From assembly GCA_963794605.1 (NCBI GenBank), contig CAWCEN010000003.1:428420-492419 (forward strand): a stretch of 64,000 bases of DNA. The letters run 5' to 3'. The position numbers and the translations under genes are program-made. The notes under the pieces were generated by a model. The model saw only the letters and a program-made list of their open reading frames with translations, ran no database searches and was not told where the DNA came from. Source of the stretch: VAXT01 sp963794605. GTDB taxonomy: Bacteria > Actinomycetota > Thermoleophilia > Gaiellales > Gaiellaceae. This document shows, piece by piece, positions 48,938 through 57,896 of this stretch; positions within the stretch are counted from its first letter, which is position 1; every line of letters starts with the position of its first letter.

Positions 48938-50202
48938 CGGAGCAGGCGCAGCTCGCGCGGCGGCTCGGGACGTTAGACGCCGTCGTCATCGGGCTCGGCT
49001 CGATGATCGGCGCCGGCGTGTTCGCGGCGTTCGCCCCAGCGGCTGGGTCAGCAGGAGCCCTCCTGCTCGTCGGCCTCGCGCTCGCGGCGGGTGTCGCCTA
49101 CTGCAACGCGGTCGCCTCCGCGCAGCTCGCCGCGCAGTACCCGACCTCGGGCGGAACGTACGTCTACGGGCGGGAACGGCTCGGCGAGTGGTGGGGCTTC
49201 CTCGCCGGCTGGGGCTTCGTGATCGGCAAGACGGCGTCCTGCGCGGCGATGGCGCTGACGTTCGCCGCCTACGCGGTGCCCGGGCCGAGGTGGTTCGAGC
49301 GCCTTGTTGGGGCCGCCGCTGTCGTCGCGCTCACCGGGGTCAACTTGCGCGGCATCACGCGGACGGCCCGCCTGACGATGGTCCTCGTCGCGGTCTCGCT
49401 CGTTGTGCTGGCGATCGTGGTCGGCGTGATCCTCGGCAGCGGCGACGCGAGCACGGGCAACCTGACCTGGACGCTTCCCCACGGCCTCTACGGAGTGCTT
49501 CAGTCGGCGGGACTGCTCTTCTTCGCGTTCGCGGGCTACGCGCGGATCGCGACGCTCGGCGAAGAGGTTCGCGACCCGCGGCGGACGATCCCGCGCGCGA
49601 TTCCGCTGGCGCTCGGCATCACAGTCGCCGTCTACGTCGTCGTCGCCGCGTCGGTGCTGCTCGTGCTCGGCCCGGACACACTGGCAGCGAGCGTGACGCC
49701 GCTCGAGAGCGCGGTCCGGTCGGTAGGGGCGGACTGGGCCGTGCCACTGGTCGACATCGGCGCGGCGGTCGCGAGCCTCGGCGCCCTGCTCGCATTGATA
49801 GCGGGAATCGGGCGGACGACTCTGGCCATGGCCCGCGAGGGGGATCTTCCGCGCTGGCTGTCCTCGGTCCACCCTCGCTACCGCGTGCCGGATCACGCCG
49901 AGCTCGCGGTCGCGACGGCGGTCACGATCCTCGTCCTGACGACTGACCTGCGCGGCGCGATCGCGTTCTCGTCGTTCGGCGTGCTGACGTACTACGCGAT
50001 CGCCAACGCGTCGGCGTGGACCCAGCGCGGCGAGTGGCGCCGTTGGCCGCGCGCGCTGAACGCGATCGGGCTCGTCGGCTGCGTGACACTCGTAGCCACG
50101 CTTCCGTTCAGCGCGGTCGTCGCAGGGCTGTCGATGTTCGCGATCGGCGTTGCGTGGCGCGTGCTTATCCGGCGGCGGGCCGCTCTGTCTCTCCCTGCCT
50201 GA
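48934..50202 (+). CDS. APC superfamily amino acid permease
   Basis: 422 residues with about 12 hydrophobic helices. Typical opening LGTLDAVVIGLGSMIGAGVF, then AAQYPTSGGTYVYGRERLG, FAFAGYARIATLGEEVRDPR and TLAMAREGDLPRWLSSVHPR. It should import an amino acid or amine by cation symport or exchange. GTG 48934 overlaps the HIT gene stop (GTGA), so the MerR fusion, HIT protein and permease form one operon. Confidence 0.93.
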   Translation: MTEQAQLARRLGTLDAVVIGLGSMIGAGVFAAFAPAAGSAGALLLVGLALAAGVAYCNAVASAQLAAQYPTSGGTYVYGRERLGEWWGFLAGWGFVIGKTASCAAMALTFAAYAVPGPRWFERLVGAAAVVALTGVNLRGITRTARLTMVLVAVSLVVLAIVVGVILGSGDASTGNLTWTLPHGLYGVLQSAGLLFFAFAGYARIATLGEEVRDPRRTIPRAIPLALGITVAVYVVVAASVLLVLGPDTLAASVTPLESAVRSVGADWAVPLVDIGAAVASLGALLALIAGIGRTTLAMAREGDLPRWLSSVHPRYRVPDHAELAVATAVTILVLTTDLRGAIAFSSFGVLTYYAIANASAWTQRGEWRRWPRALNAIGLVGCVTLVATLPFSAVVAGLSMFAIGVAWRVLIRRRAALSLPA

Positions 50203-51403
50203 GCCGCGCCGCCTTCATCGACAGGTAGCGCTGCTCCGGAAGGCTCGTCGTGCGGTTGGCCGCGGCGCGGTAGTGCTGGAACGCGCCCTTTGTGTCGCCG
50301 GCCATCTCCAGCAGGTGGGCCCGCACCGCGTCGAGGCGGTAGTAGCCGGCCAGCCGCTCGTCGACCGAGTCGAGCACGACCAGCCCCGCCGTCGGTCCCT
50401 CGGCCATCGCAACGGCGACCGCCCGGTTGAGCGTCACCACCGGGTTGTCCGTCAGCTCCTCGAGCAAGCCGTAGAGCGCGAGGATCTGCGTCCAGTCGGT
50501 GTCCACGGCCCGCACCGCGCCGTCGTGCACGGCCGCGATCGCAGCCTGGATCCGGTACTCGCCGAGCGGCGGCTTGCCCATCGCGCCGTCGAGGATCGCC
50601 GTCCCTTCGGCGATCTGCGCGTGATCCCAGAGCGCCCGATCCTGCTCGGCGAGCGGGACGAGCTCTCCGTCCGCGGTCGTCCGCGCAGGGCGCCGCGCGT
50701 CGATCAACAGCATCAGCGCGAGCAGGCCCGCGACCTCGCTGTCGTCGGGCAGCACGCGATGCGTCATCCTCGCCATCCGGATCGCCTCGTCCGAGAGCTC
50801 CGCACGGTGCAATTCCTCGCCGGCGCTGCTCGTATAGCCCTCGTTGAAGATCAGGTACAGGACCTGGAGCACGAGGCGCAGGCGCACCGGTCGCTCCTCC
50901 TGGCTGGGTAGCCGGAACGGCTCTCCGGACTCCTCGATGCGGCGCTTCGCCCGCGAGATGCGCTGCGCCATCGTCGTCTCGTCGACGAGGAACGCGCTCG
51001 CGATCTCAGCCGTCGTCAGCCCGCCGACCGCGCGCAGGGTCAGCGCGATCGCCGATGCCGGGGTGAGCGCGGGATGGCAGCACATGAAGAGCACGGTCAA
51101 GGTGTCGTCTTCGCCCGGGGCCTCACGCGCCGGCGGCTCCTGTCGCGTAACGAGCTCCTCCCGGTCCCGCCGCGACCGCTCGCTTCGCCACTGGTCGATC
51201 AGCCTTCGAGACGCGGTCTGCACGAGCCAGCCGCGCGGCTCTTCGGGCACACCGTCCTGCGGCCAGCGCGTCGCGGCCGCGAGCAGCGCCTCCTGGACAG
51301 CGTCCTCGGCCGTGTCGAAGTCGCCGTACCTGCGCACGAGCGTGCCGAGGACCTGCGGCGCCAGCTCACGCAGCAGGTCCTCGACACGTGGCGTGACGTT
51401 CAG
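50165..51403 (-). CDS. ECF42/SigJ-type sigma factor with C-terminal extension
   Basis: 412 residues. Region 2 (VRRYGDFDTAEDAVQEALLA, WLVQTASRRLIDQWRSERSR), region 4 (ALTLRAVGGLTTAEIASAFL, DETTMAQRISRAKRRIEESG) and the long TPR-like C-terminal part (VLYLIFNEGYTSS, ALYGLLEELTDNPVVTLNRA) typical of ECF42. The start is probably CTG 51403, overlapping the YCII gene stop as CTGA; no ATG, GTG or TTG is near. In ECF42 systems the partner YCII/DGPF gene is always adjacent, as here. Confidence 0.9.
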   Translation of the reverse strand: MNVTPRVEDLLRELAPQVLGTLVRRYGDFDTAEDAVQEALLAAATRWPQDGVPEEPRGWLVQTASRRLIDQWRSERSRRDREELVTRQEPPAREAPGEDDTLTVLFMCCHPALTPASAIALTLRAVGGLTTAEIASAFLVDETTMAQRISRAKRRIEESGEPFRLPSQEERPVRLRLVLQVLYLIFNEGYTSSAGEELHRAELSDEAIRMARMTHRVLPDDSEVAGLLALMLLIDARRPARTTADGELVPLAEQDRALWDHAQIAEGTAILDGAMGKPPLGEYRIQAAIAAVHDGAVRAVDTDWTQILALYGLLEELTDNPVVTLNRAVAVAMAEGPTAGLVVLDSVDERLAGYYRLDAVRAHLLEMAGDTKGAFQHYRAAANRTTSLPEQRYLSMKAARLRQGETERPAAG

Positions 51404-51840
51404 CGCTCGCCCGCCGCGGTCTCCAGGTATTCGTGCATCCCCTCGGCGTCCGAGATGCGCTCGTCCATCACCCGCCGAACCTGGATCGGCTGCTGGGTGG
51501 GCACACCGTCGGGACCGGGCACCGCGGAGAGTCTCGCCGCGATCTCGAGCGCCCGCTCCTCGGACTCGACGTCGAAGACCTGGAAGCCTGCGAGCCATTC
51601 CTTGAACTCCTGAAACGGCCCATCGGTGACCACAGGCGTCGTGCCGTCGGAGGTCACGATCTTCGCGAGGTCCGGCCCGGTCAGGATCTCCGACTGCACG
51701 AGCTCGCCGCTCTCCCTGAGCTCCTGCGAGAGCGCCCTGTAGTAGTCGAGATGCGCCTCGATCTCCTCGGGCTTCCACTCCTCCATGGGCGTGTCCACGA
51801 CACCGCCCTCGAAATTGACTGCCAGCAGGTATTTGGCCAT
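51400..51840 (-). CDS. YCII/DGPF-domain protein
   Basis: 146 residues. Begins MAKYLLAVNFEGGV and contains VTDGPFQEFKEWLAGFQVFD, the DGPF signature of ECF42-linked YCII proteins. ATG 51840 has a perfect GGAGGAG site upstream. The ECF42 sigma gene follows with a 4-nt overlap. The function of these small proteins is unknown; they may be targets or modulators of the sigma factor. The 274 bases upstream (51841-52114) show nothing identifiable. Confidence 0.9.
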   Translation of the reverse strand: MAKYLLAVNFEGGVVDTPMEEWKPEEIEAHLDYYRALSQELRESGELVQSEILTGPDLAKIVTSDGTTPVVTDGPFQEFKEWLAGFQVFDVESEERALEIAARLSAVPGPDGVPTQQPIQVRRVMDERISDAEGMHEYLETAAGER

Positions 51841-52114
51841 TGCTCCTCCTCCGCTCGGGGCCCTCGGGCCCAACTTTGGCACTTGTCACCCAATGAACGG
51901 AGCGACTCTGCCGTTCTCGACATCGCGGTGCCCGAGCCGGGGCGCTAGCGGCGGCTGAGGACGAGCTTGACCGGGAAGCCTGCGCGCCTGACGGCTCCGG
52001 GTCGCGGGCGCTGAGCGATCACGCGAGCGGCGAAACGATCCACGGCCTGAGCACGGGCTCTCCCCTCGTCTACGGGCGGAATCGACCGCCCGGAGCGCCA
52101 ATTCCTAGTGCCGT

Positions 52115-53410
52115 TCAGGCCTCGACGCGGCCGCGCCGCGAGAGCGCGTCGATCGTCACCGCGGCGAGCAGGACGAGCGCCGTGACCATGTACTTCGATG
52201 CGGCCGTGAAGCCCAGCAGGCCCATGCCGTTGTCGATCGCGGCGATCACGATCCCGCCCAGCACGCCACTGATCGCCTTGCCCCGGCCGCCAAACAGGCT
52301 CGTGCCGCCGATCACTGCGGCGGCTACCGCGTAGAGAACGAGCGTGCCGCCGTCGATCGAAGTGGAGATCGACCTGAGCCGCGATGCGTACACGATGCCT
52401 GCAATTCCGGCCGTGAGACTGCACAGCATGAACGCGATGGTCCGGATCCTCGCGAGATTCACGCCTGCCCGGCGCGCGGCCTCGGCGTTGCCGCCGATCG
52501 CATACAGGTAGCGACCGAGCGTCGTCCGTCCGAGCAGGATCGTCCAGACGACCAGCACTCCGACCACGAGAAGCACGACCCATGGGACCCCCCTGATCGG
52601 CACGAGGATGCCGCGGTCGTGGTTGCAGAGCAGGACGAGCGCGACGCCGCCCACCAGCGCTCCGCCGATCTTCAGGAGGGTGACCGCCGGCGGCGGGGCG
52701 ACGAGGCCGGCACGCCGCCGCTTCCAGTCGCGCCGCCAGAGCGTCGCACCGAACACCGCGACGAGCACGAGCATGGTGAGCCAGCCTGCAAGCGGGCTGA
52801 TGTTGGCGCTCGCGATGTTGTTGATCGTGTCGTCCTGGATCGGGATCGTCCCGCCCTCGCCGAGGATCTTCAGGAGAACCCCCTGCCAGAAGAGGAGACC
52901 GGCGAGCGTGACGACGAACGAGGGCAGGCCGATCCGCGTAATGATCGTTCCCTGGAGCACGCCGATTCCCGCGCAGGCGAGGAGCGCGGCCGGAATTGCC
53001 GCATACCAGGGCCAGCCGTGGGCCGGGCTCGCGAGGTCGGCCATGATCACCCCGCCGAGGCCGGCGACGAACCCGACCGAGAGGTCGATCTCGCCGAGGA
53101 GTAGGACGAAGACCTGCCCCATCGCCAGCAGGCTGAAGACCGCAGCCTGGACGAGCAGGTTGACGAGGTTGCCGGCGGTCAGGAACTTCGAGTCCAGGGA
53201 CTGGAACAGGATCGAGATCAGGATCATCCCCGCGATTACCGGCAGGACACCGCTCTCGCCGGCCTTGACCCTGGCGAGCGCGGTTCTGAGGTACTCGCCG
53301 ACCGAGTCAGCCGCGATCTCAGCCGGAACTGCGAGCTCGGCTTGGCGAGCCGCCTGCTCCGTTTGCACGTCCGACTCGGGCGGCGGGAGGGTCTCGTCGA
53401 CCTTGGCCAT
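52115..53410 (-). CDS. xylH: Sugar ABC transporter permease, XylH-like
   Basis: 431 residues with about ten hydrophobic helices. BPD_transp_2-type blocks: AMGQVFVLLLGEIDLSVGFV, LPSFVVTLAGLLFWQGVLLK, GRTTLGRYLYAIGGNAEAAR and AVIGGTSLFGGRGKAISGVL. The central and flanking segments fit permeases of xylose/multiple-sugar importers. ATG start overlaps the ATPase gene stop. The organism probably takes up a pentose with this system. Confidence 0.92.
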   Translation of the reverse strand: MAKVDETLPPPESDVQTEQAARQAELAVPAEIAADSVGEYLRTALARVKAGESGVLPVIAGMILISILFQSLDSKFLTAGNLVNLLVQAAVFSLLAMGQVFVLLLGEIDLSVGFVAGLGGVIMADLASPAHGWPWYAAIPAALLACAGIGVLQGTIITRIGLPSFVVTLAGLLFWQGVLLKILGEGGTIPIQDDTINNIASANISPLAGWLTMLVLVAVFGATLWRRDWKRRRAGLVAPPPAVTLLKIGGALVGGVALVLLCNHDRGILVPIRGVPWVVLLVVGVLVVWTILLGRTTLGRYLYAIGGNAEAARRAGVNLARIRTIAFMLCSLTAGIAGIVYASRLRSISTSIDGGTLVLYAVAAAVIGGTSLFGGRGKAISGVLGGIVIAAIDNGMGLLGFTAASKYMVTALVLLAAVTIDALSRRGRVEA

Positions 53411-54192
53411 CAGGCGCCGTCTCCGTTCTTGGCGAGCCGCTCCGACTGGCCGGTCGTCATCAGGTCGACCGCGATCTGCCGGTCGAGCTCCGACGCCGGA
53501 CGTTGCGCGACGACGCGACCGAGGTAGAGCACGATGACCCGGTCGGCGACCTCGAAGACGTCGTTCATGTTGTGGGACACGAACAGCGCCGCGTGGCCCT
53601 GCTCAGCGAGTCGGCGTGTCAGGTCGAGCACCATCCGCGTCTGGGCGACGCCCAGCGCAGCCGTCGGCTCGTCCATGATCACCAGCTTCGCTTCCCAGAG
53701 CACGGCCTTCGCGATCGCCACCGACTGCCGCTGGCCGCCCGAGAGCGAGGCCACCGGCTGGCGGATCGAGCGCACGGTCGTCACGGCGAGGCTGGAGAGG
53801 GTCTCGCCGGCCGATTTCTCCATCCCCTCCTCGTCGAGGAAGATGCCGTTCTCTCGCTCCCGTCCCAGGAACATGTTTTGCACGATGTCCAGGTTGTTAC
53901 AGAGGGCGAGATCCTGGTAGACGGTCTCGATCCCGAGCGCGGCGGCCTCGCGAGGCGTGCGAATCCGAACCGGCTCTCCGTCCCAGATGATCTCCCCGCG
54001 CTCCGGAGCGTGGATCCCGGCGATGCACTTGATCATCACCGACTTGCCGGCCCCGTTGTCGCCGATCAGCGCGGTCACCTCGCCTGCCCGTATGTCCAGG
54101 TCGACGTCGATGAGCGCCTGCACGGGCCCGAAGTTCTTCGAGACGCCACGGAGGCTGAGGAGAGGCTCTGCGCCGTTCCCGCTGCTCGTCAT
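53410..54192 (-). CDS. Sugar ABC transporter ATP-binding protein (single-domain)
   Basis: 260 residues: Walker A ALIGDNGAGKSVMIKCIAG, signature ASLSGGQRQSVAIAKAVL, Walker B KLVIMDEPTAALG, H-loop ALFVSHNMND. Typical xylose/ribose importers have a double-domain ATPase of about 500 residues; this one has a single domain, as in FrcA/GguA relatives. A SD (AAGGGA) lies before ATG 54192. Second gene of the binding protein-ATPase-permease operon. Confidence 0.93.
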   Translation of the reverse strand: MTSSGNGAEPLLSLRGVSKNFGPVQALIDVDLDIRAGEVTALIGDNGAGKSVMIKCIAGIHAPERGEIIWDGEPVRIRTPREAAALGIETVYQDLALCNNLDIVQNMFLGRERENGIFLDEEGMEKSAGETLSSLAVTTVRSIRQPVASLSGGQRQSVAIAKAVLWEAKLVIMDEPTAALGVAQTRMVLDLTRRLAEQGHAALFVSHNMNDVFEVADRVIVLYLGRVVAQRPASELDRQIAVDLMTTGQSERLAKNGDGA

Positions 54193-54225
54193 CGAGTCCC
54201 TTCTGCCGATTGACGACCGAGCCGA

Positions 54226-54250
54226 GGCCCCGCCTGCGGAAGGCGAGGCC
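54226..54250 (-). promoter_or_regulatory. Intercistronic hairpin between binding-protein and ATPase genes
   Basis: GGCCCCGCC (54226-54234) pairs with GGCGAGGCC (54242-54250) with one mismatch and a 7-nt loop. Such hairpins often stabilise the upstream mRNA, giving more binding protein than ATPase. Confidence 0.5.
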
Positions 54251-54265
54251 CGGCCCAGTTGGGCT

Positions 54266-55477
54266 CTATTGGATTCCTGCGTCCTTACACAAGCTGGCCA
54301 CCTTGCCGGCGCAGAGCGTGGCCGCTGAGATCGTCCCGTCCTTCACGACCGTGTCGTTCATGTTCTCCGTCGTCACCCAGAAGGGCTTCGTGTACACGGA
54401 CTTGATGTCCGCGTTCAGCGTCGTGTCCCGCGTCGTGTCGTTCACGAGCGAGGACGGCGGCGTCTTGTCGGCCCTGAGGTAGAGCGCGAGCGCCGCGGCC
54501 GCCTGCGCCTCGGCGAAGTACGGCTTGTAGACGGTGCCGCACTGGTAGCCCTTGAGGATGTTCTGCAGTCCATCCGTGGCGGCGTCCTGACCGGTGACGG
54601 GGAAGGTTTTCGCCGGGATCTTGTTCTTCAACAGCACGGAGATGACCGCGTTCGCGGTGTTGTCGTTGGGCATCACGACCGCGTTGATGTTGGGGTGCGC
54701 GGTGTACTGCTGCTCGAAGGTCGTGGCCGCGGTCGGCCCATCCCACGTGCCGGCCGGCGCGCCCACCTTCGTATAGGACCCGTCGTCGAAGTGCGGCTTG
54801 AGCACGCCGTTGTAGCCCTGTGCGAAGAGCTTCGCGTTGTTGTCCGTCGGGTCGCCGCTCATCACCAGGACCTGCGGCTTGTTGACCTTCCAGGCGTCGA
54901 TGCAGTCGACCTCGCCCTGGCCGATCAGCTGGCCCACTTCTACGTTGTTGAAGCTGACGTAGTACCGATCCTTGGGGCCTCCGGTCACGAGGCGGTCGTA
55001 GTCGATCACCTTCAGGCCCTTCGACACTGCGTTCTCCTCGATGGCAGCTCCCGATCCCGGGTCGAGCGGGTCGATCAGGAGCACCGAGGCGCCGGAGGTG
55101 ATGAGAGCTTCGGCCTGCTGCTGCATCGTGCTCGTGCTGCCCTGTGCGTTCTGGATCTTGAACTGGTCGGAAGAGAGCCCAGCGGTCTCGAAGGCTTTCT
55201 TCAGGTTCGGCGCGTCGTACTGGACGTAGCGCGTCGACGTCGTCGTGTCGGGGAGCAAGACCCCGATCATTCCCTCGCCCTCGCTCGCAAGGTCTTTGAG
55301 CTTGGCCATCGCCGAGAAGTCGGCCGTCAAATCGTCGACGCCGATCTCAGGAGTGCCGGACGATGATTCCGTGGTCGTACTGCTGCTTTCGTTGTCCGAG
55401 CCGCCGCAAGCGGCAACCACGAAGAGCGCCAGACTCGCCAGGCCCACGATCGCGAGGCCTCTCCACGCTGAGCGCAT
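54266..55477 (-). CDS. xylF: Sugar ABC transporter substrate-binding lipoprotein, XylF-like
   Basis: 403 residues. Lipoprotein signal (LASLALFVVAACGGSDN), then a periplasmic-binding domain with IGVLLPDTTTSTRYVQYDAP, ASVLLIDPLDPGSGAAIEEN, KVIDYDRLVTGGPKDRYYVS and KTFPVTGQDAATDGLQNILK, features of D-xylose-binding proteins. ATG 55477 has an AGGAGGA site upstream. First gene of the operon. No dedicated repressor is adjacent. Confidence 0.93.
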   Translation of the reverse strand: MRSAWRGLAIVGLASLALFVVAACGGSDNESSSTTTESSSGTPEIGVDDLTADFSAMAKLKDLASEGEGMIGVLLPDTTTSTRYVQYDAPNLKKAFETAGLSSDQFKIQNAQGSTSTMQQQAEALITSGASVLLIDPLDPGSGAAIEENAVSKGLKVIDYDRLVTGGPKDRYYVSFNNVEVGQLIGQGEVDCIDAWKVNKPQVLVMSGDPTDNNAKLFAQGYNGVLKPHFDDGSYTKVGAPAGTWDGPTAATTFEQQYTAHPNINAVVMPNDNTANAVISVLLKNKIPAKTFPVTGQDAATDGLQNILKGYQCGTVYKPYFAEAQAAAALALYLRADKTPPSSLVNDTTRDTTLNADIKSVYTKPFWVTTENMNDTVVKDGTISAATLCAGKVASLCKDAGIQ

Positions 55478-55565
55478 GCTTCCTCCTCTTCTAGCTCTTG
55501 AGCGCAATTAGGGACAGGATACTCCCGTGAAGAAACGGGGGTCTCGATGCCCGCGCGGAGAGACA

Positions 55566-56969
55566 ATGTGGCATCAAACCCACCGGCCCCGAATTGAAAA
55601 TGCCTCCGTGACGCACGAGACCCGATTCGCGACGACGTCGGACGGCATCTACCTCGCATACCAGGTCGTCGGATCAGGGCCCGTCGACATGGTCATGGAC
55701 CTGCATGCCTTTGCGGGGAACGTCGACCTGATCTGGGACGAACCGGACTGGGGCCCACTCCTGAAAGGGTTGACCGAGTTCGCCCGCCTGATCATCCATG
55801 ACCGTCGCGGCAGCGGCGCCTCGACGCGCCAGGCTCCGCCGCCGAACCTCGAAACGCGCGCTGCAGACCTGCTGACCGTGCTCGACGTGATCGGATCCGA
55901 GGCGCCGGTCCTCGGCGCCGGAGCTTCGACGGGGGCGATGCACGCTTTGTTCGCTGCGACATATCCGGACCGCACGTCCGGCCTCGTCTGGAACTATCCG
56001 CGCCCGAGGCTGGCATGGGCGCCGGACTATCCGTGGGGACAGGGGCCAGATGCCTTCGAGGCCGCCCTCGTAGAGGCGAGGAGCTGGGGGACGACGGAGC
56101 AGGCCCGCGAGCAGGCGCAGAACCGTGCGGCCCAGCGCCTTGGCGTCCCGCACGACGAGCGTCACACTCTGGCGGTCGACGAGGATGCCGTGAGGCGCTA
56201 CGCACGGATCACGCGCAACACGTTCAGCCCCGACGTTGCCGAGACGCTGACCCGGATCCTGTGGCAGACGGACGTGCGGGACATCCTCCCGAGCGTGCGC
56301 ACGCCCACGGCGCTGATCGTCGGCGAGGCGGATGCCCAGGCCGAGAAGGACGAAGCGGACTACGTCGCGTCTCTGATGCCGAACGCAACGGTCCATGTGC
56401 TCGAGGGTCGGTCAGGCATGCAGATCGACGAGCAGATCGCGATCATCCGCGAGCTGGCAGGCATCGAGCGACGGTCGACGATCTCCACCGTCCTCGTGAC
56501 GGTCCTCTTCACGGACATCGTCGACTCGACACGTAAGCAGGCAGAGATCGGGGACCGCCGCTGGAGGGAGCTCGTACTCGCACATCACGCAGCTGTGCGC
56601 GAGTCCCTCTCGCACTGGGAAGGAACGGAGCACGACACTGCGGGCGACGGGTTCTTCGCGAGCTTCGTCGGGCCCGCCCGCGCAATCCACTGCGCGCACG
56701 AGATCGCTGAAAGCGTCTCGAGCCTGGGCATCGAGACACGTGCGGGGGTGCACATCGGCGAATGCGAGGTCATCGACGGCAAGCCGGGCGGTCTCGCGGT
56801 CACGATCGGCTCCAGGATCGCCGCCAAGGCAGGCGGGTCGGAGATCCTGGTGTCGCGGACCGTCAAGGATCTCATCGCCGGAAGCGGGCTCGGGTTCGAA
56901 GATGCCGGCGAGCACGACCTCAAAGGCATCCCGGGCACCTGGCACCTCCACCGAGCTACCGCCTCGTAG
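55566..56969 (+). CDS. Alpha/beta hydrolase-class III adenylate cyclase fusion
   Basis: 467 residues. Residues about 15-290 form an alpha/beta hydrolase-like domain (ARLIIHDRRGSGAST, nucleophile region VLGAGASTGAMHALFAA, ALIVGEADAQAEKDEADYVA). The C-terminal 170 residues are a class III cyclase (LVTVLFTDIVDSTRKQAEIG, EGTEHDTAGDGFFASFVGPA, RAGVHIGECEVIDGKPGG). The hydrolase domain may act as a ligand sensor. ATG 55566 follows GGAGAGA; GTG 55608 is an alternative. It ends before a bidirectional hairpin. Confidence 0.9.
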   Translation: MWHQTHRPRIENASVTHETRFATTSDGIYLAYQVVGSGPVDMVMDLHAFAGNVDLIWDEPDWGPLLKGLTEFARLIIHDRRGSGASTRQAPPPNLETRAADLLTVLDVIGSEAPVLGAGASTGAMHALFAATYPDRTSGLVWNYPRPRLAWAPDYPWGQGPDAFEAALVEARSWGTTEQAREQAQNRAAQRLGVPHDERHTLAVDEDAVRRYARITRNTFSPDVAETLTRILWQTDVRDILPSVRTPTALIVGEADAQAEKDEADYVASLMPNATVHVLEGRSGMQIDEQIAIIRELAGIERRSTISTVLVTVLFTDIVDSTRKQAEIGDRRWRELVLAHHAAVRESLSHWEGTEHDTAGDGFFASFVGPARAIHCAHEIAESVSSLGIETRAGVHIGECEVIDGKPGGLAVTIGSRIAAKAGGSEILVSRTVKDLIAGSGLGFEDAGEHDLKGIPGTWHLHRATAS

Positions 56970-56985
56970 GCTGGCCCGAATACGG

Positions 56986-57014
56986 GCGAGGCTCCGCGTT
57001 TCGCGGAGCCTCGC
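56986..57014. terminator. 13-bp perfect hairpin between convergent genes
   Basis: GCGAGGCTCCGCG, loop TTT, CGCGGAGCCTCGC. It lies between the ends of the cyclase fusion and the PRC-barrel gene and probably ends transcription from both sides. No T-tract, as is usual in high-GC actinobacteria. Confidence 0.7.
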
Positions 57015-57042
57015 AAGGTCCTCTCGAACGAGACGGCGCTCT

Positions 57043-57423
57043 CTAGAAGCGCTCGCCTGCGCTGTCCTGTCGGCGAGCACCGTAATAGTCGCCGAGCTCG
57101 CCTCGGTAGGTCTCGTCCTGATAACGGGTCTCGTCGAACTCGGGCGCGTTCTTGATCTCGTCCTTCATGCGGTCGACGAAGATTTCCTCGTTGTCGAGAT
57201 CGATGTCGCGGATCACGCCGGCCGGAAGCATCACCTTCTTGCCGAAGATCCACGGCCCGGTGTCGACGACGACGAAGCTCCCACCAGCCTCGTGAGTCGC
57301 CTCATCCACCTTGCCGATCTCTCCGTCGCTCGCCTCGACCTTGAACCCGGTCAGATCGACGCTCGACAGATCCATCGCAGGATTCGTCATCACGTTGAAA
57401 GTCCACAGTTCGACAACTGCCAT
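57043..57423 (-). CDS. PRC-barrel domain protein
   Basis: 126 residues. A PRC-barrel beta core (LTGFKVEASDGEIGKVDEAT, SFVVVDTGPWIFGKKVMLPA, VIRDIDLDNEEIFVDRMKDE) followed by an acidic, Tyr-rich tail. PRC-barrels occur in RNA-processing and photosynthetic proteins and as stress-linked stand-alone proteins in actinobacteria. ATG 57423 has an AAGGGGG site upstream. Confidence 0.88.
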   Translation of the reverse strand: MAVVELWTFNVMTNPAMDLSSVDLTGFKVEASDGEIGKVDEATHEAGGSFVVVDTGPWIFGKKVMLPAGVIRDIDLDNEEIFVDRMKDEIKNAPEFDETRYQDETYRGELGDYYGARRQDSAGERF

Positions 57424-57663
57424 GGTGAAACCCCCTTCGTCCTCGGATGTCTCTACTCGGGTACCCGGCTGGTGAAGACCAAAACAGGGCGCTGAAACCC
57501 GCTTCTGGCGCAAGATTTCGCCGGTTCGGGCAGGCGCGAGGGCCGCCGGTCATTCGAGGTGGACGGGTCGATTTCGGGCATCTTGCGCTGTCGATACAGC
57601 CCGGCGACGATGCACTCGTGAGCAACGTCGAACCGGAACCGCTGATCTCGCGCGAAAGAGGTC

Positions 57664-57759
57664 GTGGCTATGCTCTTCGACATCGCGGACATCACCGCAG
57701 AAGCGACGATCATCCGAGAACTACTCCAGGAAAACGGTGAAGCCGAAGAGGATCAGTAA
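57664..57759 (+). CDS. Very small protein in element remnant
   Basis: 31 residues from GTG 57664, acidic. An AAAGAGG site lies upstream. It overlaps the next small gene by 23 nt. Both sit at the left edge of the region with replication initiator and integrase remnants, where small ORFs are common. No family recognised. Confidence 0.35.
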   Translation: MAMLFDIADITAEATIIRELLQENGEAEEDQ

Positions 57760-57889
57760 GCAGCGCCTCGAGGAAATCCACCGCGAGGCGTACAACCGCC
57801 CGAGTGTCCGCCGCCTCCGCGAGCTCGCCGAAAAGGCCCAGGCCGAGCTAGACGCACGTCGAGACGCCCAAGAGCGTTCGGGCCCTTAG
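57737..57889 (+). CDS. Small basic helical protein in element remnant
   Basis: 50 residues from GTG 57737: a charged helical protein with no Cys (KRISKQRLEEIHREAYNRPS, RELAEKAQAELDARRDAQER). Overlaps the preceding small ORF, and the degraded replication initiator region follows directly. Unknown function. Confidence 0.4.
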   Translation: MKPKRISKQRLEEIHREAYNRPSVRRLRELAEKAQAELDARRDAQERSGP

Positions 57890-57896
57890 CCCCTAA

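Noticed and set aside
47656..50202. 848-codon plus-strand frame
   Set aside because: The first part is a shadow of the MerR fusion and HIT genes; only the part from 48934 is the APC permease.
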